64,000 bases of DNA from Pseudomonas fluorescens (GTDB taxonomy: Bacteria > Pseudomonadota > Gammaproteobacteria > Pseudomonadales > Pseudomonadaceae). The position numbers were made by a program, and so were the translations under genes. The notes under the pieces were generated by a model, which was not told where the DNA came from, ran no database searches, and was given only the letters and a program-made list of their open reading frames with translations. The stretch lies in contig NZ_CABVHQ010000032.1 in assembly GCF_902497895.1 (NCBI RefSeq), positions 1 to 64,000 of the forward strand, written 5' to 3'. Shown in pieces: positions 6,517 to 14,306 of the stretch. Each line of letters starts with the position of its first letter. The stretch's first letter is position 1.

Positions 6517-9429
6517 ATGTCGCTCGCCACGTTGATTCATCGCGCCAGTCTGCCGAGCCCGCAGGTCACTGCGCAGCAAGCGCTGGAGCTGCTGCAGGTG
6601 CATTACGGCCTGACAGGGACGCTGCATTCGCTGGGCAGTCAGCAGGATCTCAACTTCCGGCTCGACAGCGACCAGGGCCGCTTCGTCCTGAAAATATGTC
6701 GTGGCGACTACGCGGGGATAGAACTTGAAGCGCAGCACGCGGCCCTCAACCATCTGGGCGCGCATCCCGGGCTGCATGTGCCTCGGGTGATTGCGGCGAT
6801 CAACGGTCAGGACCTGCTCACTCTGGAAGTGGCCGGGCAAGTGCTGCATGTACGTTTGCTCGATTACATCGAAGGCCAGTCGCTGACGCACCTCAAGCAT
6901 CTGGGCCATGAGCTGGTCTGCGGCCTGGGGCGACTCTGTGGTGAGATGGATCTGGCCTTGGCGAACTTCCATCATCCGGGGCTGGAACGCGCGCTGCAAT
7001 GGGATGCACGGCATGCCAATGGTTTGATCAATCACCTGTTGCCGGTGATCGACGATGAACGTCAGCGCGCGTTGATCGCCACCGCCGCGTTTGAAGCTGA
7101 ACGCCGTTTGCAACCGCTGGTGGCGGACCTGCCGGTGCAGGCAATCCATATGGATATTACCGATGACAATGTGGTCTGGCAGCGCGACCCGCAGCGCCAA
7201 TGGCAGCTGCAGGGGGTTATCGATTTCGGCGACCTGATTCGCACCTGGCGCATTACTGATCTGTCGGTGACCTGCGCGGCGCTGCTGCATCATGCCGAGG
7301 GTGATCCGTTCTTTATTCTGCCGGCGATCCGCGCCTACCACGCGGTCAATCCGCTGCAGCACCAGGAGCTGCTGGCGCTTTGGCCGTTGATCGTCGCGCG
7401 CGCGGCGGTGTTGGTGCTCAGCGGCGAGCAACAGGTCAGCATCGATCCGCAGAATCAATACAGTCGCGACAATCTCACCCATGAATGGGAGATCTTTCGC
7501 GTCGCCACCTCAGCGCCTTTTGACTTGATGGAAGCGGCGATCCTCACGGCGGTCGGGCATTCGTTGCCGCCGATTGCCAGCGAAGGCTTTGCGCCGTTGC
7601 TGCCGAGCCTGGTGGGAGGTGAATTCGCCTTGATTGACCTGGGCGTGCTCAGCCCGCATTTCGAGGCCGGCAATTGGGAGCAGGAGGGGATCGATGAACG
7701 TTTGCTGATCGAAGCCGCCGCCGCTCATGGTCTGGCGGCCAGCCGTTATGGGCAATACCGGTTGTCCCGGACCCGTCCGGACAGCTCCGTTGAACCGGAC
7801 ACTTGCCCGCTGCATGTACAGTTGCAGGTGCCCCTTGGCACTACGGTCGAGGCGCCGTTTGCGGGCATAGTGCATAGGGCGGCCGATGGCGCCCTGCAGC
7901 TCGACAGCGCGCAGTTGCGCGTGCGTCTGTGGGGCGTCGAGCCTTCGTTGCATTCGGGCGCCGCGCTGGTCAAAGGCCAGGTCCTGGGCGAGGTCAGTGG
8001 TCTGTTGCGAGTGCAGTTGTGCCGGGGTCTGGAACTCAGCCCTCCACTGTTCTGCAGCCCTTCACATGCCCCCGCCTGGCAGGCGTTGTGCCCCTCGCCG
8101 GCGGCGCTGTTGGGGCTGGCTTGCGATGCCGAACCTGAACTCGACCCGCACACCCTGCTGGCCCGCCGCGACGCCAGTTTCGCTCGCTCGCAAAAACACT
8201 ACTACATCGACCCACCGCGCATCGAGCGTGGCTGGCGCAACCACCTGATCGACATGCAGGGTCGCTCCTACCTGGACATGCTCAACAACGTCGCGGTGCT
8301 CGGTCATGGTCATCCGCGCATGGCCGCCGAAGCCAGCCGCCAATGGTCGCTGCTCAACACCAACTCGCGGTTCCACTACGCGGCGATTGCCGAGTTTTCC
8401 GAACGTTTGCTGGCGCTGGCGCCGGATTCCATGGATCGGGTGTTCCTGGTCAACAGTGGGACCGAGGCCAATGACCTGGCGATCCGTCTGGCCTGGGCCT
8501 ATAGCGGCGGTCGGGACATGCTCAGCGTGCTCGAGGCCTATCACGGCTGGTCGGTGGCTACCGATGCAATCTCCACTTCGATCGCCGATAACCCGAAAGC
8601 CCTCAGCACCCGTCCGGACTGGGTGCATCCAGTGACCGCCCCAAACACCTATCGCGGTGAGTTCCGCGGTCTCGACAGTGCGCCGGATTACGTGCGCAGC
8701 GTCGAGCACAATCTGGCCAGGCTGGCTGAGCAGAATCGCCAGTTGGCGGGGTTTATCTGTGAACCGGTATACGGCAATGCCGGCGGAATTTCGCTGCCGC
8801 CGGGCTACCTGCAACAGGTCTACGCTCTGGTCCGCGCCCAAGGCGGCGTGTGCATCGCCGACGAAGTGCAGGTCGGTTATGGCCGGATGGGTAAATTTTT
8901 CTGGGGCTTTGAAGAGCAGGGCGTGGTGCCGGACATCATCACCATGGCTAAAGGCATGGGCAACGGGCAGCCACTGGGTGCAGTCATTACTCGCCGGGAA
9001 ATCGCCGAAGCGCTGGAAGCCGAGGGTTACTTTTTCTCGTCAGCCGGCGGCAGCCCGGTCAGTTGCCGGATCGGCGTGGCAGTACTGGACGTGATGGAGG
9101 AAGAGAAACTCTGGGACAACGCACAAATCGTCGGCGGGTATTTCAAGGAGCGTCTTGAAGCGCTGATCGACCATCATCCGCTGGTCGGCGCGGTGCACGG
9201 TTCGGGCTTCTATCTGGGGGTGGAGTTGATCCGCAACCGCGAAACCCTGGAACCGGCCACCGAGGAAACCACCGCGCTGTGCGATCGCTTGCGCGAACTG
9301 GGGATTTTCATGCAACCCACCGGCGACTACCTGAATATCCTCAAGATCAAACCACCGATGGTCACCACCCGACAAAGCGTGGATTTTTTTGTCGATACCT
9401 TGTCGAAGGTGTTGGATGAGGGGCTTTAA
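6517..9429 (+). CDS. Fusion of APH-type kinase, M23-like domain and class III aminotransferase
   Basis: A 970-residue three-part protein. Residues about 1-340 form an aminoglycoside/homoserine-kinase-like phosphotransferase with the catalytic loop HMDITDDNV and the metal motif VIDFGD. About 420-510 resembles an M23/lipoyl-like beta domain (LQVPLGTTVEAPFAGIV), but I see no HxH zinc ligands, so it is probably not a peptidase. About 540-970 is a class III aminotransferase fold with PLP lysine in TMAKGMGNGQPLG and the ADEVQVGYG motif. Such fusions resemble the hydroxylysine kinase plus phospho-lyase pair, which suggests phosphorylation followed by PLP-dependent elimination or transamination of an amino compound; this is inference. 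AGAGG lies 9 nt before the start. It is read in the same direction as aguBA, 317 nt upstream. Confidence 0.8.
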   Translation: MSLATLIHRASLPSPQVTAQQALELLQVHYGLTGTLHSLGSQQDLNFRLDSDQGRFVLKICRGDYAGIELEAQHAALNHLGAHPGLHVPRVIAAINGQDLLTLEVAGQVLHVRLLDYIEGQSLTHLKHLGHELVCGLGRLCGEMDLALANFHHPGLERALQWDARHANGLINHLLPVIDDERQRALIATAAFEAERRLQPLVADLPVQAIHMDITDDNVVWQRDPQRQWQLQGVIDFGDLIRTWRITDLSVTCAALLHHAEGDPFFILPAIRAYHAVNPLQHQELLALWPLIVARAAVLVLSGEQQVSIDPQNQYSRDNLTHEWEIFRVATSAPFDLMEAAILTAVGHSLPPIASEGFAPLLPSLVGGEFALIDLGVLSPHFEAGNWEQEGIDERLLIEAAAAHGLAASRYGQYRLSRTRPDSSVEPDTCPLHVQLQVPLGTTVEAPFAGIVHRAADGALQLDSAQLRVRLWGVEPSLHSGAALVKGQVLGEVSGLLRVQLCRGLELSPPLFCSPSHAPAWQALCPSPAALLGLACDAEPELDPHTLLARRDASFARSQKHYYIDPPRIERGWRNHLIDMQGRSYLDMLNNVAVLGHGHPRMAAEASRQWSLLNTNSRFHYAAIAEFSERLLALAPDSMDRVFLVNSGTEANDLAIRLAWAYSGGRDMLSVLEAYHGWSVATDAISTSIADNPKALSTRPDWVHPVTAPNTYRGEFRGLDSAPDYVRSVEHNLARLAEQNRQLAGFICEPVYGNAGGISLPPGYLQQVYALVRAQGGVCIADEVQVGYGRMGKFFWGFEEQGVVPDIITMAKGMGNGQPLGAVITRREIAEALEAEGYFFSSAGGSPVSCRIGVAVLDVMEEEKLWDNAQIVGGYFKERLEALIDHHPLVGAVHGSGFYLGVELIRNRETLEPATEETTALCDRLRELGIFMQPTGDYLNILKIKPPMVTTRQSVDFFVDTLSKVLDEGL

Positions 9430-9746
9430 ACGCTGATGCCCCCCGTAGGAGCTGCCGCAGGCTGCGATCTTTTGATCTTGCTCTAGATTTTCAGGGCATT
9501 TACCACCGGCAAAGATCGCAGCCTTCGGCAGCTCCTACACAAGCGTCGCCTGACATTAACTCGATTGTTATCGGTAATATTTGAATTAATTTCGGTGCGC
9601 GGAGAGCAAGATGCTTTTAAAGCCGATTTTTATCGGCTATAAAGTCGCCATAACAGCGGCGTGTGGATGGCCACAGGTTGCTGTTCCCATTTCTGTCATC
9701 GGTCGAGGTCAAAATCGACCCTCTGTACTCGCCCAGGAGATGATTC
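9430..9746. other. Intergenic region with REPIN and aguB promoter region
   Basis: The left half is the paired REP element described separately. The right half (about 9540-9746) is AT-rich in 9558-9600 and must hold the promoter of aguBA. I looked for a sigma-54 promoter: TGGC and TTGC occur near 9669 but one base too close together. No terminator with a T run is visible apart from the REP hairpin. Confidence 0.5.
9445..9538. repeat. REPIN: two REP sequences in inverted orientation
   Basis: GTAGGAGCTGCCGCAGGCTG starting at 9445 and its inverted partner CAGCCTTCGGCAGCTCCTAC ending at 9538 enclose about 37 nt. Each arm holds its own small hairpin and the pair can fold into one long stem. The same REP sequence occurs singly near 25866, 41112 and 60979. 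Such elements are abundant between genes in fluorescent pseudomonads and are mobilised by RAYT transposases, none of which is in this window. Confidence 0.85.
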
Positions 9747-10625
9747 ATGAGCCGTATCGTTACCGTCGCCGCTACCCAGATGGCCTGTTCCTGGGACCTT
9801 GAAGCCAACATCGAGACCGCCGAGAAGCTGGTCCGTGAGGCTGCAGCCAAGGGCGCGCAGATCATCCTGATCCAGGAACTGTTCGAGAGCCCGTACTTCT
9901 GCCAGAAGCCGAATCCGGATTACCTGCAACTGGCCACGTCGGTTGAAGACAACGTCGCCATCAAGCACTTCCAGAAGGTCGCCAAAGAGCTGCAGGTCGT
10001 TCTGCCAATCAGCTTCTTCGAACTGGCTGGCCGCGCCCGCTTCAACAGCATCGCGATCATCGATGCGGACGGCAGCAACCTGGGGATTTATCGTAAAAGC
10101 CATATCCCGGACGGCCCTGGCTACCACGAAAAGTACTACTTCAACCCGGGCGATACCGGCTTCAAAGTCTGGAACACCCGTTACGCGAAAATCGGCGTGG
10201 GCATCTGCTGGGATCAGTGGTTCCCGGAATGCGCTCGCAGCATGGCGTTGCAAGGCGCGGAAATCCTGTTCTACCCAACCGCCATCGGCACCGAGCCGCA
10301 CGACAAGACCATCTCGTCCCGCGACCACTGGCAGCGCGTACAGCAAGGCCATGCCGGCGCCAACCTGATGCCCCTGATCGCCAGCAACCGCATTGGCAAT
10401 GAAGAGCAGGATGGCTACGACATTACCTTCTACGGCTCGTCGTTCATTGCCAACCAGTTCGGCGAGAAAGTCCAGGAGCTCAACGAAACCGAAGAAGGCG
10501 TATTGGTCCACAGCTTTGACCTCGACGAACTGGAGCACACCCGCAGTGCCTGGGGTTCGTTCCGTGACCGTCGGCCGAACCTGTACGGTGCGATCAAGAC
10601 TCTCGACGGTTCGCTGGAGTCCTGA
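9747..10625 (+). CDS. aguB: N-carbamoylputrescine amidase
   Basis: A 292-residue nitrilase-superfamily enzyme that converts N-carbamoylputrescine to putrescine, CO2 and ammonia. The catalytic triad is visible: Glu in ILIQELFESPYF, Lys in YRKSHIPDGPGYHEKYY and Cys in GVGICWDQWFPE. The last two motifs match bacterial AguB and plant CPA closely. AGGAG at 9735-9739 precedes the ATG. aguA begins 5 nt after the stop, so both are one operon for agmatine catabolism through the arginine decarboxylase route. The usual regulator aguR is not adjacent. Confidence 0.95.
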   Translation: MSRIVTVAATQMACSWDLEANIETAEKLVREAAAKGAQIILIQELFESPYFCQKPNPDYLQLATSVEDNVAIKHFQKVAKELQVVLPISFFELAGRARFNSIAIIDADGSNLGIYRKSHIPDGPGYHEKYYFNPGDTGFKVWNTRYAKIGVGICWDQWFPECARSMALQGAEILFYPTAIGTEPHDKTISSRDHWQRVQQGHAGANLMPLIASNRIGNEEQDGYDITFYGSSFIANQFGEKVQELNETEEGVLVHSFDLDELEHTRSAWGSFRDRRPNLYGAIKTLDGSLES

Positions 10626-10630
10626 TCGCC

Positions 10631-11737
10631 ATGACCACTTTGCACAGCACGCCTCGTGCCGACGGTTTTTTCATGCCGGCCGAATGGGCAACCCAGACGC
10701 AGACCTGGATGATCTGGCCCGAGCGCCCGGACAACTGGCGTCTGGGCGGCAAGCCAGCGCAGGCCGCGCACGTGGCGGTGGCCAAGGCCATCGCCCGGTT
10801 CGAACCGGTGACCGTTGCGGTTTCCGCCGGGCAGTACGAGAACGCTCGTGCCCGTCTCGACGTGCCGAATATCCGCCTGGTGGAAATGTCCAGCGACGAC
10901 GCCTGGGTCCGTGATACCGGGCCGACCTTTGTCATCAATAACAAGGGCGAGGTCCGTGGTGTCGATTGGGACTTCAATGCCTGGGGCGGTTTCGAGGGCG
11001 GTCTGTATTTTCCGTGGAACCGCGACGAGCAGGTCGCCGGCAAGGTGCTGGAGATCGAACGTTGCCAGCGCTACCGCACCCAGGGCTTCGTGCTCGAAGG
11101 TGGTTCGATCCATGTCGACGGCGAAGGCACGCTGATCACCACTGAAGAGTGCCTGCTCAACCACAATCGCAACCCGCACCTGACGCGCGCGGAGATCGAA
11201 GCGGTCCTCAGTGCGCAGCTGGCTGTGGATAAGATCATCTGGTTGCCGGACGGTTTGTACAACGACGAAACCGACGGGCATGTGGATAACTTCTGCTGCT
11301 ACGTGCGCCCGGGTGAAGTGTTGCTGGCCTGGACCGATGACCCGCAAGATCCGAACTACCCGCGCTGCCAAGCGGCAATGAAGGTGCTGGAAAGCAGCCG
11401 CGATGCCAAGGGCCGCACTTTTATCGTGCATAAAATGCCGATTCCGGGGCCGCTGTATGCGACCGAAGAAGAGTGTGCTGGCGTTGATCCGGTGGACGGC
11501 ACTCAGGAGCGTAATCCTTCAGTGCGTTTGGCGGGTTCTTACGTCAACTTCCTGATCGTCAATGGCGGCATCATCGCGCCGAGCTTCGACGATCCGCTGG
11601 ATGACCAGGCCAGGGAGATTCTCCAGAGCCTGTTCCCGCAGCACGAAGTAGTGATGGTCCCCGGCCGCGAACTGTTACTGGGGGGTGGCAATATCCATTG
11701 CCTTACCCAACAGCAGCCGGCACCCCACAAAGATTGA
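10631..11737 (+). CDS. aguA: Agmatine deiminase
   Basis: A 368-residue member of the guanidino-group modifying superfamily that hydrolyses agmatine to N-carbamoylputrescine and ammonia, feeding AguB. Family marks are WIRDTGP-like DAWVRDTGPTF near residue 90, FNAWGG, LEGGSIHVDGEG, the catalytic His in DETDGHVDNF and the C-terminal nucleophile Cys in GGGNIHCLTQQQP near residue 360. The protein is cytoplasmic and full length. It follows aguB after 5 nt and is closed by a strong terminator at 11810. Confidence 0.96.
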   Translation: MTTLHSTPRADGFFMPAEWATQTQTWMIWPERPDNWRLGGKPAQAAHVAVAKAIARFEPVTVAVSAGQYENARARLDVPNIRLVEMSSDDAWVRDTGPTFVINNKGEVRGVDWDFNAWGGFEGGLYFPWNRDEQVAGKVLEIERCQRYRTQGFVLEGGSIHVDGEGTLITTEECLLNHNRNPHLTRAEIEAVLSAQLAVDKIIWLPDGLYNDETDGHVDNFCCYVRPGEVLLAWTDDPQDPNYPRCQAAMKVLESSRDAKGRTFIVHKMPIPGPLYATEEECAGVDPVDGTQERNPSVRLAGSYVNFLIVNGGIIAPSFDDPLDDQAREILQSLFPQHEVVMVPGRELLLGGGNIHCLTQQQPAPHKD

Positions 11738-11809
11738 GTGCAGTTGTAACAGCAGTTGTCGCCTGAAAGTCGACAACGGCCGTGGATCCAATTGCCCAGC
11801 CCGCCCCAA

Positions 11810-11841
11810 GCCCGCAGCCCGACTGGACTGCGGGCTTTTTT
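11810..11841 (+). terminator. Rho-independent terminator of aguBA
   Basis: GCCCGCAG at 11810-11817 pairs with CTGCGGGC at 11828-11835 and a run of six T follows at 11836. It lies 73 nt after the aguA stop. Confidence 0.85.
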
Positions 11842-11869
11842 GTACTGCCAGACCTCCAAAGCGCGAGAT

Positions 11870-11884
11870 TGGCACAGCTCTTGT
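11870..11884 (+). promoter_or_regulatory. Possible sigma-54 promoter
   Basis: TGGCAC at 11870-11875 and TTGT at 11881-11884 match the -24/-12 consensus TGGCACG-N4-TTGC with exact spacing; the last base of the core is T instead of C. It lies just downstream of the aguBA terminator and about 100 nt upstream of the 70-residue gene at 11982. Between the two is an AGGAGG at 11905-11910 followed by a nine-codon reading frame (11923-11952) that could be a leader peptide. Confidence 0.45.
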
Positions 11885-11981
11885 ATCTTTTCGGGGGTAA
11901 ATCTAGGAGGTGTGGAACTGCGATGTTCTGTCATAAACCTTGGATAAGTTAGCCGCTCACACACCAGGAGAGAGCGCTGAA

Positions 11982-12194
11982 ATGAACGCCGAAGTGAACA
12001 CGGTCAGCGAGCGGACATCACCTTCCTTGGCAATGAACAGCGAATCGCTCCAGGTTCTGGCGCACTGGTTGAAGTCCAATGGAACGCGTCAGATCAGAGA
12101 TTCTGATCCGCGCCGGATGTTGATCGAGCGCTACCCCGCTGGTTTATTCAGCGAAGCGGAACTGGAAGCGTTGCGGGATGTAATGGAAGGATAA
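11982..12194 (+). CDS. Hypothetical 70-residue protein
   Basis: The protein is short, has no signal peptide or membrane segment and no domain I recognise. Its C-terminal half (RYPAGLFSEAELEALRDVMEG) looks helical and acidic. The ATG at 11982 is preferred because AGGAG lies 11 nt upstream; an in-frame TTG at 11940 has no such site. The gene stands alone between two terminators, with a possible sigma-54 promoter upstream, so it is a monocistronic unit. Composition fits the chromosome. Function unknown. Confidence 0.65.
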   Translation: MNAEVNTVSERTSPSLAMNSESLQVLAHWLKSNGTRQIRDSDPRRMLIERYPAGLFSEAELEALRDVMEG

Positions 12195-12208
12195 GAAAAA
12201 ACAACGGA

Positions 12209-12433
12209 TTGTTAAAAGCGCTGCCCGGATGGCAGCGCTTTTTTTATGGGCGAAGGTTTTGTTCGGGAAATACGCAGCGATCAACACCGCACCAGGTTTT
12301 GCAGGGGGGCCCGACATTAGTGCTGGAGCAAGACGGCCAGTTCATGTTGATGGACATCAGCCCCTGGCTTAAACCTGAAGCTTTCGCCGCCTGGCTGAGC
12401 CAATCGGTGCAAGTGACCATCGCCGATAATTAA
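12209..12433 (+). CDS. Doubtful short ORF downstream of a terminator
   Basis: The open frame can only begin at a TTG that sits in front of the terminator stem, so its first 15 codons are terminator sequence and are unlikely to be translated as such. The last 37 codons (from a possible GTG at 12323) read like protein, with DISPWLKPEAFAAWL, and end at a TAA. This may be a very small gene, or the tail of a gene whose front has been lost. No ribosome binding site decides it. I recognise no family. Confidence 0.25.
   Translation: MLKALPGWQRFFYGRRFCSGNTQRSTPHQVLQGGPTLVLEQDGQFMLMDISPWLKPEAFAAWLSQSVQVTIADN
12214..12245 (+). terminator. Rho-independent terminator
   Basis: AAAGCGCTGCC at 12215-12225 pairs with GGCAGCGCTTT at 12231-12241 and the T run goes on to 12245. 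It lies 20 nt after the stop of the 70-residue gene. Confidence 0.88.
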
Positions 12434-12550
12434 GTTCCTGGACGATTTTCATCTATTACCAGACGATTCACGAAATTGACATGACATTGAAGGCGCGGAT
12501 AGGATTCGACCTAACGCCTGTGGCTATCAGCCATGACTTCAAAATAATAA

Positions 12551-12589
12551 AAAGGCCCGCCGCGATCAGTCGTGGGCGGGCCTTTTTGT
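12551..12589. terminator. Strong hairpin terminator
   Basis: AAAGGCCCGCC at 12551-12561 pairs perfectly with GGCGGGCCTTT at 12575-12585 and T runs lie on both sides, so it can work in either direction. It separates the short ORF at 12433 from the porin gene and lies 81 nt upstream of the porin start. Confidence 0.85.
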
Positions 12590-12669
12590 TTTGGCTGAAA
12601 AAAGAGCGTCCAAGCGCCACTTCAGCCTGCAGTTGCAGGGCGTATCAACCGGTCATAAGGAATAACAAA

Positions 12670-13956
12670 ATGTTGAACAAGCGGATCAGTCTGATCGCAC
12701 TGGGGATTTTGAGCACCACTCAAGCAATGGCTAACGACCAGGCCGAGTCCAAAGGTTTTGTTGAAGACAGCAGCCTGAAAGTGCTGCTGCGCAACGCCTA
12801 CATAAACCGTGACTTCAAAGACGGTAATCCGGACAAAGCCGAATGGGGCCAGGCTGCCATCGGCACCTTCTCCTCCGGATTCACCCAGGGCACGGTCGGT
12901 GTCGGTGTCGATGCATTCGGTTTGTACGCTCTGCGTCTGGACGGCGGCAAAGGTCGCAGCGGCGCTGGCGGGATAGATTTCTTCAAGCAAGGTGACAGCG
13001 GCAGCGCTGCCAACGATCTGTCCAAGGCCGGCGCGGCAGTCAAGTTTCGTGTTTCCAGCACCGTGCTCACCTACGGCGATCAGATGCCTGCCCTGCCGGT
13101 CCTGAGCTATGACAACACGCGCCTGCTGCCGGAAAGCTACACCGGTACCCTGATCACCTCCAAGGAAATCAAAGGCCTGGAGCTGAACGCCGGTCGTTTC
13201 ACCGCCGAATCGCGCAAGAGCGCTGAAGGCCGTGACAGCGGCGGTCTGAAAAGCATCAACGTATTGGGCGGTAGCTACCAGTTCACCGACAACTTCAAGG
13301 CCGGGCTGTACGCTTCCGACGTCGAAGACGTGCTGAAGAAACAGTACGTGAACGCCAACTACGTGTTCCCGCTGGCCAGCAAACAATCGTTGACCCTGGA
13401 CTTCAACGGCTATCGCACCAAGCTGGACGATTCCTATGTCCAATCCACCGGCGCCACCGGTGATGACAACAAGATCTGGAGCCTGGCAGCCATCTTTGCC
13501 ACCGGCCCGCACTCGTTCACCCTCGCTCACCAGCGCAGCACCGGCGACAGCAATCTCGGCTATCCGTACGGCGGCTACCAGAAAGACCAGAATCGCGTGG
13601 GTGACGGTGGCAACTCCATCTACCTGGCCAACTCCTACTGGTCCGACTTCAACGCCGAAGACGAACGTTCCTGGCAGCTGGGTTATGGCCTCGACTTCAG
13701 CACCTTCGGGGTTCCCGGCCTGACCTACAACTTCGCCTACGTGCGCGGCGACAACATCACCACCTCCACCAGCGAAGGCGGTACCGAGCGCGAAATCTTC
13801 AACCAGTTCAAGTACGTCGTCCAGAACGGCCCGGCCAAAGACCTGAGCGTAAGACTGCGCAGCTCGATCCTGCGGGTGTCGCAGAAATCCAGCGAATACA
13901 ACGTCAGCGGCAACGAACTGCGGGTGTACGTCGATTACCCGATCAACGTTTTCTGA
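12670..13956 (+). CDS. OprD-family outer-membrane porin
   Basis: A 428-residue protein of the Pseudomonas OprD/Occ porin family, an 18-strand outer-membrane barrel that takes up basic amino acids or small carboxylates. The start at 12670 has AAGGAA about 8 nt upstream and gives a clean signal peptide, MLNKRISLIALGILSTTQAMA, with cleavage before NDQAES; the frame stays open further upstream but crosses a terminator. The mature N-terminus (SSLKVLLRNAYINRDFKDG) and the glycine- and aromatic-rich beta strands are typical of the family. The substrate cannot be read from the sequence; proximity to agmatine genes is suggestive only. A weak terminator follows at 14001. Confidence 0.9.
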   Translation: MLNKRISLIALGILSTTQAMANDQAESKGFVEDSSLKVLLRNAYINRDFKDGNPDKAEWGQAAIGTFSSGFTQGTVGVGVDAFGLYALRLDGGKGRSGAGGIDFFKQGDSGSAANDLSKAGAAVKFRVSSTVLTYGDQMPALPVLSYDNTRLLPESYTGTLITSKEIKGLELNAGRFTAESRKSAEGRDSGGLKSINVLGGSYQFTDNFKAGLYASDVEDVLKKQYVNANYVFPLASKQSLTLDFNGYRTKLDDSYVQSTGATGDDNKIWSLAAIFATGPHSFTLAHQRSTGDSNLGYPYGGYQKDQNRVGDGGNSIYLANSYWSDFNAEDERSWQLGYGLDFSTFGVPGLTYNFAYVRGDNITTSTSEGGTEREIFNQFKYVVQNGPAKDLSVRLRSSILRVSQKSSEYNVSGNELRVYVDYPINVF

Positions 13957-14306
13957 CGATCGGTTGCGTCACCCAAGCCTGATTTCAGGCTGAACAAAAC
14001 AAGCCCCGACTGGTTCAGGGCTTTTTATTGGGCGTGCCAAGGTATTTCTAAAAGTTTTTGAGCAAAAAATCTTTTTTATAATCGTTTTTGAGCACCTAAA
14101 ACCAATTTTACGCGTTGGGATAGTGCTGAGCCCTCATGTTTAAACATATTCAATTTGAGTTGCGCTCACTCCTCAGTGGTCTATATTCGTTTTTATTCAA
14201 GATTGCTGAAAAATAATCGTTTTTACGCAGAAAAACTTACTTTTGATCGTAAGTCTTCATTCGTAAACCTTTTTGATCTGGCTGAATTGTTCAAAGGAGT
14301 ATGACT
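13957..14306. other. AT-rich intergenic region upstream of fic
   Basis: Apart from the porin terminator this stretch has no gene. It is strikingly AT-rich and contains recurring TTTTTGA motifs, including two copies of TTTTTGAGCA (near 14054 and 14086) and two of AATCGTTTTT (near 14080 and 14216). This may be the fic promoter with operator repeats, or the edge of an inserted segment. Confidence 0.5.
14001..14027 (+). terminator. Terminator of the porin gene
   Basis: AAGCCC at 14001-14006 pairs with GGGCTT at 14018-14023 and five T follow. The stem is short, so the strength is uncertain. Confidence 0.6.

Noticed and set aside
9669..9682. Possible sigma-54 promoter before aguB (TGGC...TTGC)
   Set aside because: The core elements are one base too close, and sigma-54 spacing is strict.
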